NCBI RefSeq assembly: GCF_017168255.1
Contig: NZ_JABFAP010000001.1
Location: 2,982,904-3,046,903, forward strand
Length of the DNA stretch: 64,000 nucleotides
DNA from: Agrococcus sp. KRD186
Lineage (GTDB): Bacteria; Actinomycetota; Actinomycetes; Actinomycetales; Microbacteriaceae
Direction: 5' to 3'
Part shown: positions 29,188 through 36,974 of the stretch, piece after piece
Layout: each line of letters begins with the position of its first letter
Position numbering within the stretch: position 1 is the first letter of the stretch
The notes under the pieces: generated by a model
The model's input: the letters and a program-made list of their open reading frames with translations, nothing else
What the model was told of the DNA's origin: nothing
Databases searched by the model: none
Translations under genes and position numbers: made by a program

Positions 29188-30024
29188 ATGACAGGACTGC
29201 TTGCAGACAAGGTCGCCATCGTCACGGGCGGCACCAGCGGGATCGGCCTCGCGACCGTCGAGCGCTTCGTCGCAGAAGGCGCGAAGGTCGCGATCGCAGA
29301 CATCCAGGACGAGCTCGGCGCGTCCATCGTGGAGCGACTGGGCGACAGCACGCTGTACGTCCACACCGACGTCACGGACGAGGCCGCGATCGAGTCGCTC
29401 GTGGCCGCGACCGTCGAGCGCTTCGGCAAGCTCGACATCATGTTCAACAACGCCGGCGCCGGGGGCGACCCGTCGTCGATGCTCGAGGTCGGCTCGGAAG
29501 GCTTCGACAAGACGCTCGCGCTGCTGACGCGTTCGGTGCTGCTCGGCCACAAGTATGCGGCGCGCCAGTTCCAGTCGCAGGGCACGGGCGGGTCGATCGT
29601 CTCCACCGCTTCCGCCGCGGGCATCCAGGGCGGCTGGTCGGCGGCGAGCTACACCGTCGCGAAGCATGCGGTCGTCGGCGTCGTGCGCCAGGCGGTCGCA
29701 GAGCTCGCGCCGCTCGGCATCCGCTCGAACGCGATCGCGCCGGGCATCATCATGACGCCGATCATGGCGCGCTCGTTCGGCGTGGCGATGGAGGAGGCCG
29801 AGCCGTTCGCCGACTTCCTCGCCGAGCGGCTCGGATCCACCCAGCCGATCGGCCGCACCGGCACGGCCGATGACATCGCCAAGGTCGCAACCTTCCTCGC
29901 GAGCGACCTCGCCGACTACGTGACCGGCGTCACGATCCCGGTCGACGGCGGCGCGACCGCGGTCACGCAGGGAACGTTCTCCACGGACGTGGTGGCGGCG
30001 GCAGCGGAGTACAACCAGCGCTGA
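29188..30024 (+). CDS. Short-chain dehydrogenase/reductase (classical SDR)
   Basis: 278 aa NAD(P)-dependent oxidoreductase. Cofactor motif TGGTSGIG at residues 13-20, IADIQDE suggesting NAD(H) preference (Asp after strand 2), NNAG structural motif, and the active-site Ser in STASAAG with YTVAK. The C-terminus carries the usual DGGAT. GAGAGGA precedes the ATG. The substrate is unknown. Control by the upstream TetR protein is likely. Confidence 0.93.
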   Translation: MTGLLADKVAIVTGGTSGIGLATVERFVAEGAKVAIADIQDELGASIVERLGDSTLYVHTDVTDEAAIESLVAATVERFGKLDIMFNNAGAGGDPSSMLEVGSEGFDKTLALLTRSVLLGHKYAARQFQSQGTGGSIVSTASAAGIQGGWSAASYTVAKHAVVGVVRQAVAELAPLGIRSNAIAPGIIMTPIMARSFGVAMEEAEPFADFLAERLGSTQPIGRTGTADDIAKVATFLASDLADYVTGVTIPVDGGATAVTQGTFSTDVVAAAAEYNQR

Positions 30025-30092
30025 GCGCGGTGCGCGGGGCGGCGCGAGGAGCGCCGCCCCGAGGCACTCCTCCTCAGGAGCATGATGGCGTC

Positions 30093-30473
30093 ATGCGACG
30101 CGCCTGGCTCTGGTTCATCAAGCACACGCTCAACAAGCTCACGAGCAGGGCGGCGCGCAGCTCGGTCGGGCCGTTCTCGCTCGTGCGCCACGTCGGGCGC
30201 AAGAGCGGCAAGACGTTCGAGACGCCGATCATCGTGGCGCCGGTGCCCGAGGGCTTCGTGTGTGAGCTGACCTACGGCGACGACGTCAACTGGTACCGCA
30301 ACATCGTCGCGGCGGGCGGATGCGTCCTGGTCGTCGACGGCGCCCCGCACGAGATCGTCGCGGTCGAGCCGTACGGCACCGACGCCGGCCTGCGAGCCTT
30401 CGGCGGAGCGGGGGCGGTGGTGCTGCGGCTGCTGCGCCGGCACGACTTCCGGCTGCTGCGCACCGCGGCCTGA
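30093..30473 (+). CDS. Nitroreductase/quinone-reductase family protein (F420-dependent, Ddn-like)
   Basis: 126 aa. Split beta-barrel pattern of the deazaflavin-dependent nitroreductase family: LVRHVGRKSGKTFETPIIV, then YGDDVNWYRNIVAAGGCVLVV. Members use reduced F420 to reduce quinones or nitro compounds. Whether this organism makes F420 cannot be told from the window. GGAG lies 12 nt before the ATG. Convergent with the NYN gene, 3 bp apart. Confidence 0.85.
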   Translation: MRRAWLWFIKHTLNKLTSRAARSSVGPFSLVRHVGRKSGKTFETPIIVAPVPEGFVCELTYGDDVNWYRNIVAAGGCVLVVDGAPHEIVAVEPYGTDAGLRAFGGAGAVVLRLLRRHDFRLLRTAA

Positions 30474-30476
30474 GCG

Positions 30477-31199
30477 CTACTTCTTGCTGCGTACCTGCAT
30501 GCCGCCGCCCTCGCGGCTCTCGATCTGGAACAGCTCGGTCGCTCGCACGAGGTCGGAGAACTTCGCATAGCCCCAGTTGCGGGAGTCGAAGTCGGGCTGC
30601 TGCTTGCGCATCAGCGAGCCGACCGTTGCGAGATTCGCCCAGCCGTCCTCACCCGACGCCGTGGTCGCGCACGCGCGCAGTCCGTTGACCAGCTTCGGAT
30701 CGTTCCGCAGCTGAGGAGCGGGAACGCGTTTGGGCGCTGGCGCCACGTCCTCGGCCTCGGGTGCGGTCAGCACATCGAGGTAGGTGAACTCGTCACAGGC
30801 ATTCCGCAGCGACTCGGGCGTCTTCCGCTCGCCGAAGCCGTAGACAGTGAGCCCCTGCTCGCGGATGCGCGACGCGAGGCGCGTGAAATCGCCGTCGGAG
30901 GAGACGATGCAGAAGCCCTGGAAGCGCCCGGTGTAGAGCAGATCCATCGCATCGATGATCAGCGCGATGTCCGTCGCGTTCTTGCCCCTGGTGTTGGCGA
31001 ACTGCTGCATCGGCTGCAGCACATGCTCGCTCGCGGCCGCCTTCCAGCCGACCAGGTTCGACTGCGACCAGTCGCCGTAGACGCGCTTGACGGTGGCGGT
31101 GCCGAGGCGCGCGACCTCCGTCAGCACTGCGCCGATCATCGACGGCGCCACGTTGTCGCCGTCGACGAGGACGGCGAGCAGATCAGTTGGCCGGGCCAT
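30477..31199 (-). CDS. NYN-domain RNase-like protein with C-terminal OST-HTH/LOTUS domain
   Basis: 240 aa. The N-terminal PIN-like NYN domain has acidic residues in LAVLVDGDNV, TDIALIIDAMDLLY and VSSDGDF, the expected metal-binding set. Residues about 165-232 form an OST-HTH (LOTUS) domain (GWANLATVGSLMRKQQPDFDSRNWGYAKFSDLVRA). The combination is common for predicted RNA-processing or RNA-degrading proteins (limkain-b1 type). The substrate is unknown. Confidence 0.9.
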   Translation of the reverse strand: MARPTDLLAVLVDGDNVAPSMIGAVLTEVARLGTATVKRVYGDWSQSNLVGWKAAASEHVLQPMQQFANTRGKNATDIALIIDAMDLLYTGRFQGFCIVSSDGDFTRLASRIREQGLTVYGFGERKTPESLRNACDEFTYLDVLTAPEAEDVAPAPKRVPAPQLRNDPKLVNGLRACATTASGEDGWANLATVGSLMRKQQPDFDSRNWGYAKFSDLVRATELFQIESREGGGMQVRSKK

Positions 31200-31436
31200 T
31201 CGCCAAGCATGGCAGTCGCGGGGCCGCGTTCAGCGCCGCGCAGGCAGCCGCAGCTGCAGTTCCGCCGTCGGCAGCCCGGTCACTGGCGCCCGGTGGCCCG
31301 CTCGATCACGATGCGGTCGGGGGAGGGCCGGCTCGACGCCCCGCCCCGGCGGCGCGCGCCGGTACCATCGAGGGCGGTGCCGTGTGCACCTGCGTGACAC
31401 ACCGCATCCGCCCACCACCCTTCAGAGAGCGAGCGC

Positions 31437-32498
31437 ATGAGCACCTCGAGCGAGCCGAAGCCGGCGAAGGCGACCGACGGCGTCGCGTGGGATGCGCAGG
31501 TGCTGGCCGGGCAGTCGCGCGCGCACTACATGCAGTCGGATGCGTGGGCCAAGACCCGTGAGGCGAGCCCGTGGAGGGCGCTGCGAGACACGGTTGCCGT
31601 GCCGACCGCCGAGGGTGGCAGCCGCGAGCTGCCCATCCAGCTGTTCGAGCGCACCGCGCCGCTGGCCGGACGCCTGCTCTTCCTGCCGCGCGTCTCGGGC
31701 ATCGACGCTGCCGCGATCGACGCGATCACCGCGCGCGCCAAGGCCTACCCGAAGCGCTGGTTCGGGCTGAAGATGGAGACCTTCGAGGCTGAGGATCCCG
31801 AGCTGATCGCCGCGTTCGAGCGCAACGGCTGGGTGCCGGCCGCCTCGAGCCAGTACCAGCACGCGGTCGCCGTCGATCTGACGGGCACGCTCGACGAGGT
31901 CGCCGCCCGCTTCAAGAAGCGCGCCCGCAACTCGTACCGCGCGGCCGAGAACAAGTTCGGCGTGACGGTCGAGAAGGTGCCGATGACGCCCGAAAACGAG
32001 GCGGAGATGCACCGCCTCATCGGCGAGACGAAGACGCGCTCGGGCGGCTACTTCCGCCACCCCGAGTACTTCCAGCGCATCTGGGATGTCTACAAGACCG
32101 TCGGCCAGGGCCACTTCTACGTCGCGCACTACGAGGGCGAGGTGCAGTCGATGGCGTTCGTGATGCGCTTCGGCGACACCGCCTGGTACAAGGATGCGGG
32201 CTCGATCCGCGAGAACGCGAAGATCTTCGCGCCCTACCTCATGCAGTGGAAGATCATGCAGGACCTGCACGCCGACGGCGTCACCCTGTACGAGCTGGCG
32301 AACATCCCCGACCCGGCCGAGTGGGAGACGAGCGACATCCGCGGCCTCTACACGTTCAAGACCGCGTGGGCGCAGGAGCCGGTGAAGTACATGCCGACGT
32401 ACGAGCTACCGCTGAGCCCGCGCTTCGCGCTGTGGCAGCAGGCGGGCCGCTGGCTGCGCGCCGTCTACACGCGGCGCACCGGCGACGCCTGGTACTGA
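31437..32498 (+). CDS. FemX/FemAB-type aminoacyltransferase (peptidoglycan bridge formation)
   Basis: 353 aa, double GNAT-like fold of the Fem family: HYMQSDAWAKTRE at the N-terminus, FKKRARNSYRAAENKFGVTVE in the middle and WYKDAGSIRENAKIFAPYLMQWKIMQDL in the second domain. Fem proteins add amino acids from aminoacyl-tRNA to the lipid II stem peptide. The typical coiled-coil arm is absent, as in non-ribosomal FemX-like proteins. The upstream 237 bp contain a TACCAT box at about 31362 but no other clear feature. Confidence 0.88.
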   Translation: MSTSSEPKPAKATDGVAWDAQVLAGQSRAHYMQSDAWAKTREASPWRALRDTVAVPTAEGGSRELPIQLFERTAPLAGRLLFLPRVSGIDAAAIDAITARAKAYPKRWFGLKMETFEAEDPELIAAFERNGWVPAASSQYQHAVAVDLTGTLDEVAARFKKRARNSYRAAENKFGVTVEKVPMTPENEAEMHRLIGETKTRSGGYFRHPEYFQRIWDVYKTVGQGHFYVAHYEGEVQSMAFVMRFGDTAWYKDAGSIRENAKIFAPYLMQWKIMQDLHADGVTLYELANIPDPAEWETSDIRGLYTFKTAWAQEPVKYMPTYELPLSPRFALWQQAGRWLRAVYTRRTGDAWY

Positions 32499-32505
32499 GC
32501 CGCTC

Positions 32506-32847
32506 CTACGCGGACGGCGGCGGGGCGGCGTCCTGCACGCCGAGGTAGTGCGCCAGCGCGAGCTCGACTTCGGCGAGCTGATCGCGGGTGAGGTAGTCCA
32601 CTGGCTCGCCTACGACGTGGTCGACGTCGATCGAGCGGATCTGGTCGACGAGCATGCGGGTCTGGCGGCCGGCGATCTCGAACTCGGGCCGGTAGATCGA
32701 CGCTCCCGCCGAGGTCGACGCCGGGATCACGGTGACGACCGAAAGCGGCGAGTCGGAAGGCGAGACGACCAGCCCCAGCCGCTTGCCACCCTGCTCGTGG
32801 CCACGCGGCCGGCCGAGGTCGATGCGGTAGACCGCGCCGCGAATCAC
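32506..32847 (-). CDS. MazF/PemK-type mRNA interferase toxin
   Basis: 113 aa. It has the CcdB/PemK barrel pattern: IRGAVYRIDLGRPRGHEQGGKRLGLVVSP, VVTVIPASTS and MLVDQIRSIDVDHV. The Arg in the first strand and the Ser/Thr in VIPASTS are the expected catalytic elements. It starts with GTG overlapping the antitoxin stop (GTGA). Convergent with the femX-type gene, 7 bp apart. Confidence 0.9.
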   Translation of the reverse strand: MIRGAVYRIDLGRPRGHEQGGKRLGLVVSPSDSPLSVVTVIPASTSAGASIYRPEFEIAGRQTRMLVDQIRSIDVDHVVGEPVDYLTRDQLAEVELALAHYLGVQDAAPPPSA

Positions 32848-33044
32848 CAGGCCTCGGGCTCGGCGTTGAGGTCTTCGTCCTGCAACGCCTCCGCGTCCGC
32901 GCGGAACTGCGTCAGCCAGCGCTCGTGGTCGAGGTGGCGGAGAGCCCGACGCAGCGTGTCCGATGTGTTCTCGCCCGGCAGCGCCGCACTGCGCAGGATC
33001 CGCGCGTCATCGGCGGTGGGGCGGAACCCGATCGTGGTCGCCAT
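32844..33044 (-). CDS. Antitoxin of the MazEF-type module
   Basis: 66 aa, ending in acidic residues. The start MATTIGFRPTADDARILRSAA followed by TSDTLRRALRHLDHE fits a ribbon-helix-helix antitoxin rather than an AbrB-type MazE. The ATG at 33044 is 7 nt after a TACCTT box, favouring it over ATG 33053. Partner of the overlapping mazF. Confidence 0.85.
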   Translation of the reverse strand: MATTIGFRPTADDARILRSAALPGENTSDTLRRALRHLDHERWLTQFRADAEALQDEDLNAEPEAW

Positions 33045-33051
33045 GCCAGCC

Positions 33052-33057
33052 AAGGTA
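33052..33057 (-). promoter_or_regulatory. -10 box, leaderless type, MazEF-type module
   Basis: TACCTT on the minus strand, 7 nt before the antitoxin ATG and 8 bp from the candidate operator. Confidence 0.4.
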
Positions 33058-33064
33058 TCGCGCG

Positions 33065-33082
33065 TTCAACAATTGTTCAACA
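33065..33082. promoter_or_regulatory. Candidate operator of the MazEF-type module
   Basis: TTCAACA is repeated 11 bp apart (33065 and 33076) around the palindrome AACAATTGTT. The surrounding 60 bp are unusually AT-rich for this chromosome. Confidence 0.5.
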
Positions 33083-33177
33083 GATGCAGGCGGGCGAACA
33101 ATGCACATTGAGCACGGTTCAATAACGAAGCGGCGGATGCGGTGCCGCTGCCCGCGCGTGCATGTGACGATGGGCGG

Positions 33178-36100
33178 GTGCGTGCGCAGAAGCCGACCAG
33201 CGGGGGCAGCCCCGGCCCGCTGCGTCGTGCGCTGCGCTCGCGACTGACCACCGCATCCACCGCACTGCTCGCTCTGAGCCTCATCGCGAGCGCCGGCACC
33301 GGCACAGCCGCGTCGGCGCAGCTGCAGGGGCTGCTCGACGACAACTGGCGCGGCCTCTACGACCTGCTGGTGACTGCACCGGGCTCGGAGGTCGAGCTCG
33401 AAGGGCTCATCTCGCCGTCGGCGCTCGGCGCGCTCGAGACCCGCATGACGCTCGATGACCTCGCGACGGTCGCGGGCATCGAGGGCGTGGAGGTGGCGGC
33501 GCCGCTCGGGTCGGTGACGGTCGACACCGAGTTCGGCGCGACCGGGCTGTACGTCTCTGCGCCCATCACGCCTGGCGACACGGTGGAGGATCCGCACGGC
33601 TATCGGCTCACGCTCACCTACACGAGCGACGACGGCCTCGGAGAGCGCGTCATCGACCAGGTGCGCGTCGGCATCTCGTTCGACGACGCCGATCTTCCGA
33701 CGGTCACCCCGATGACGCCTGAGCAGGCGGCGCAGCAGCAGGGCACCTGCTGGGTTGACGGCGTGGGCTACACCGAACCGTCGCCGGAAGCTCCCGAATG
33801 CTTCGTGAACCTCCGATTCCCGATGGAAGTGGTCGGGTCGAACGGCCAGGGCAACGCGACGACCACGATCGAGGAGGGCCAGGTGGTCGCTGCCCTGCAG
33901 GCGGTGCCGGTCGTGCCGTCGACCATCACGCTTGTCGATCCGGCCGCCGAGCAGACGCTGCTGGGGGGCGAGGGTGCGTTCCTGCAACCGCTCGCAGACC
34001 TCGGAGGCAGCGAGCAGACGTATCAGACGCTCGCCGACCACTTCGAGAGCGCGCCGAACGCGCGTACCGACGCGATCGAGCAGGAGGCGGAGCAGCAGAG
34101 CGCGCGGCTCCAGGACGTCACCGGGCCGGACGGCGAGATTGTGCAGGAGCTGCAGGGTGTCATCGGCAACCGTGATCCGCTGCCTGTGCTGCCGGTGCTC
34201 ACCGCGCCGGTGCAGCAGGGATCGCTGCGGCTGAGCGTGCGCGTCGAGTCGGGCTTCGACGCGCCGGAGGACGGCGGCATCCGTGGGGTGCCCCGCTCGG
34301 TCTTCGGCGAGGAGCCGGGCACCCTCGTGCGGGAGTACGAGCTCGACGCGAGCACGCTGCTCGACCCCTTCGGCACCGACGCGATCGTCCTGCCGATGCT
34401 CGGCGACGATGCCCCGCGAGTCGGCCCTGACGAGCTCGAGCCGATGCCCGGCATCGTCCCAGCGGGCTCTGCGGTCACCGCCGCGCTGCCGTTCACGTCG
34501 CAAGGGGATGGCGTGGCGGTCATGGCCGAGGAGTACCTCGACCCACGTCTGCTGTGGGACGCCCGTGGTCGCACGCTCTTCTCGCCGTCCGCCGACGGAA
34601 CCGCGATCGGCGCGCAGTCGATGTACCGGCAGATCGTCGAGCAGTACGTCGACGTGCCCCAGAGTCTGGAGGGGATGCCTGCCGTCGTCCCCATCGCCGA
34701 CTACGACGCATCCGCCATCGCCATCGACGACTCCTCGCTCGGCTATGCGCCGCTCGGCTCGTTCGACCGGGTCGAGACGACCCTGGTGGCGGATGCCTCG
34801 GGCGCCCCGGTCGATCCGGTGCAGCTCGCGCCGCCCATCACCGGCTTCGGCATCACCAATCCCGTGCCGACGGTGGTCGCCGACATCTCGCAAGCGGGAC
34901 TGCTGCAGCTCGACGACCCGATCTCGTCGATCCGCGTGCGGGTCGCGGGCGTCGAGGGCGGCTACACGCAGCAGAACATCCAGCGCGTCACCGAGGTCGG
35001 GCAGCGGCTCGTGGACGCCGGCTTCACCGTGACGATGGCGGCGGGCTCGAGCCGGCAGGACGTGCCGATCGAGCTGGGCGGCTGGGCCTTCGGCGTCTCG
35101 CCCGATGCGCTCGCGCAGGCTGAGGCCTCGGGGACGGATGCGGTGCAGACGGTGGGCGCGCTCGGCACGGTCGAGCAGCGGTGGCCGTCCATCGGCGCTG
35201 CCCAGCGGGTCGAGGCGGCGGTGGTCTCGTCGACCATCGGAGTGCTGGCGCTCGCGATCGGCGCGGCCACGCTGCTGTTCGGGGTCGTGCAGCTGGCCGG
35301 CGTCGGCCCGCGGCATCGCGATGCGGCGCTGCTCGCCAGGATCGGCTGGCGCCGCTCGCGCATCGCCCGTCGGTTCGCCGCTGAGGACGCTGTGACGCTG
35401 GGCGTGCTGGCGGTCGCGGGGCTCGGCGCGATCGGGCTGATGGCGACGCAGTCGATCGGCAATGTCGATGCCTCGACGCCGTGGATCGTGGGCGGGGCAC
35501 TCGCGGTCGCCGTGGTGATCGCCGGCGGGGCGCTCGCGGTCTCGGTGCCGGCGCTGCATGCCACTCCCGCACCGCCGCGTGCGCTGGCAGGCGGGAAGCA
35601 TGCGCCGGTGCCGACGCCTCGAGCGCTCGCGACCTCGACGGTGGGCTTCGGCATCGGGCAGGCCCGGCTGCACCTCGGCCATGCCCTCACGGTGCTGACG
35701 GCGCTCGTGCTCATCGGGCTCGCGACAGCCGGCGCCTGGACGGTCGTGCAGCAGGGCATCGCCGCCGCGGGCCGGACCGAGCTCGCCGACGCCTCGAGCG
35801 CGCAGGCGCTGATCGTGCAGGCGCTGCTTGCGGCCATCGGCATCGTCTCGGGTGTCGTGCTGGTGGTGCTCGCGCGCCGGCTGGATGCGCGGCTGCGCGC
35901 CGGGCAGTGGCGGGCGCTGCATGCGATGGGCTGGGGGAGCCGCCGCATCTGGGGCGCCCGTGCGGTCGAGCTGGTGACGGTCGGCGTGCCCGCGATCCTG
36001 CTCGCCGCCGTGATCGCGTGGTTCGGCGCGCCGCTCGCGGGGGTGGAAGACCCGATGCCGATCGCGCTGGCGGCGCTGGCGGCGCTGCTCGCCCTCCTGC

Positions 36101-36210
36101 TCCTGCTCGCGCTGCAGCGCACCGATCGCTCGTCAGCGCGCGCTTCGAGGCGAGCTCGCCCGACCGAGTCGGCCGCCGCCGAGCCCGCTTCCACGGAGGG
36201 ACGCCCATGA
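33178..36210 (+). CDS. FtsX-type ABC transporter permease, large
   Basis: 1010 aa. One N-terminal helix (about 20-45) is followed by a very long extracytoplasmic region (about 46-680) and then FtsX-type helices: one near 690-715 in the ASGTD..VSSTIGVLALAIG region, others to about 970, with a second cytoplasmic loop. Such permeases work with a MacB-type ATPase as mechanotransmission systems or lipoprotein/antibiotic exporters. Start GTG 33178 gives MRAQKPTSGG; a longer frame from 33142 is less likely. The stop overlaps the ATPase start (ATGA). The partner extracellular protein is not identified. Confidence 0.85.
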   Translation: MRAQKPTSGGSPGPLRRALRSRLTTASTALLALSLIASAGTGTAASAQLQGLLDDNWRGLYDLLVTAPGSEVELEGLISPSALGALETRMTLDDLATVAGIEGVEVAAPLGSVTVDTEFGATGLYVSAPITPGDTVEDPHGYRLTLTYTSDDGLGERVIDQVRVGISFDDADLPTVTPMTPEQAAQQQGTCWVDGVGYTEPSPEAPECFVNLRFPMEVVGSNGQGNATTTIEEGQVVAALQAVPVVPSTITLVDPAAEQTLLGGEGAFLQPLADLGGSEQTYQTLADHFESAPNARTDAIEQEAEQQSARLQDVTGPDGEIVQELQGVIGNRDPLPVLPVLTAPVQQGSLRLSVRVESGFDAPEDGGIRGVPRSVFGEEPGTLVREYELDASTLLDPFGTDAIVLPMLGDDAPRVGPDELEPMPGIVPAGSAVTAALPFTSQGDGVAVMAEEYLDPRLLWDARGRTLFSPSADGTAIGAQSMYRQIVEQYVDVPQSLEGMPAVVPIADYDASAIAIDDSSLGYAPLGSFDRVETTLVADASGAPVDPVQLAPPITGFGITNPVPTVVADISQAGLLQLDDPISSIRVRVAGVEGGYTQQNIQRVTEVGQRLVDAGFTVTMAAGSSRQDVPIELGGWAFGVSPDALAQAEASGTDAVQTVGALGTVEQRWPSIGAAQRVEAAVVSSTIGVLALAIGAATLLFGVVQLAGVGPRHRDAALLARIGWRRSRIARRFAAEDAVTLGVLAVAGLGAIGLMATQSIGNVDASTPWIVGGALAVAVVIAGGALAVSVPALHATPAPPRALAGGKHAPVPTPRALATSTVGFGIGQARLHLGHALTVLTALVLIGLATAGAWTVVQQGIAAAGRTELADASSAQALIVQALLAAIGIVSGVVLVVLARRLDARLRAGQWRALHAMGWGSRRIWGARAVELVTVGVPAILLAAVIAWFGAPLAGVEDPMPIALAALAALLALLLLLALQRTDRSSARASRRARPTESAAAEPASTEGRP

Positions 36211-36905
36211 CCACCACAGACACAGCCGAGGCGGCCAGCGAGGTCGCGGCGACGCATCCGGTGCTCGCACTCGACGGCGTGACGATCGCCTACCCGGTCG
36301 CCGCCGACCGCACCGTGACCGTCATCGAGGGCTACGACCTGGTGCTCGAGGCCGGAGGCTTCCACTGCCTCGCCGGGCGCTCGGGCTCGGGCAAGACGAG
36401 CGTGCTGCGGGTCGCGGCCGGGCTCGCGAACCCGACCGAGGGCAGCGTGGCGTGGGCGGGGGATGCGATCGCCGAGCTGTCGCCGCACGCGCTCGCCGAC
36501 CGCCGCAACACCTTCCTCGGCTACCTCGACCAGGGCGGCGAGCTGCTGCCGGGGCTCACGGCGCTCGAGAACGTGCTGCTGCCGGCCGTGCCGACGCGAG
36601 CGGTCAAGCGGCTCACCGCGCGGGCGGTCGAGCTGCTCGAGCACGTGGGCGTCGACCATCGCATGCAGCACACGCCCGACCGGCTCTCCGGCGGTGAGCG
36701 GCAGCGGGTGGCGCTCGCGCGGGCGCTGCTGATGGAGCCGGCGGTCGTGGTCGCCGACGAGCCGACCGCGAGTCTCGACCGCGAGAGCGCCGACACGGTC
36801 ATCGAGCTGCTCGCGGGCCTCGTCGACCACGGCGTCGCGGTGCTGGTAGCGGCGCACGATCCGGGTCTGATCGCTGCGGCCGGATCGGTGACCCGACTCG
36901 ATTGA
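36207..36905 (+). CDS. ABC transporter ATP-binding protein, MacB/LolD type
   Basis: 232 aa ATPase for the coupled permease. Walker A GRSGSGKTS, Q-loop YLDQGGELLPGLTALEN, signature LSGGERQRVALARAL, Walker B VVVADEPTASLD and H-loop AAHDPG are intact. The first 20 residues are a polar extension. It overlaps the permease gene by 4 nt. A substrate cannot be read from the sequence. Confidence 0.92.
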   Translation: MTTTDTAEAASEVAATHPVLALDGVTIAYPVAADRTVTVIEGYDLVLEAGGFHCLAGRSGSGKTSVLRVAAGLANPTEGSVAWAGDAIAELSPHALADRRNTFLGYLDQGGELLPGLTALENVLLPAVPTRAVKRLTARAVELLEHVGVDHRMQHTPDRLSGGERQRVALARALLMEPAVVVADEPTASLDRESADTVIELLAGLVDHGVAVLVAAHDPGLIAAAGSVTRLD

Positions 36906-36962
36906 GCCGCGCGATTCTGCGGGTTCTCGCAGTGTCACCCAGGCGCCGAGCCTCCGCTTGAC

Positions 36963-36968
36963 TATCCT
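36963..36968 (+). promoter_or_regulatory. -10 box, leaderless type, DUF4011-type protein gene
   Basis: TATCCT ends 6 nt before the GTG at 36975. Confidence 0.5.
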
Positions 36969-36974
36969 CGCGGT

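Noticed and set aside
33007..35922. 971-codon minus-strand open frame opposite the FtsX-type permease
   Set aside because: Shadow of the permease; the sequence is Arg/His/Asp-rich noise and the plus-strand protein has membrane helices and an overlapping ATPase gene.
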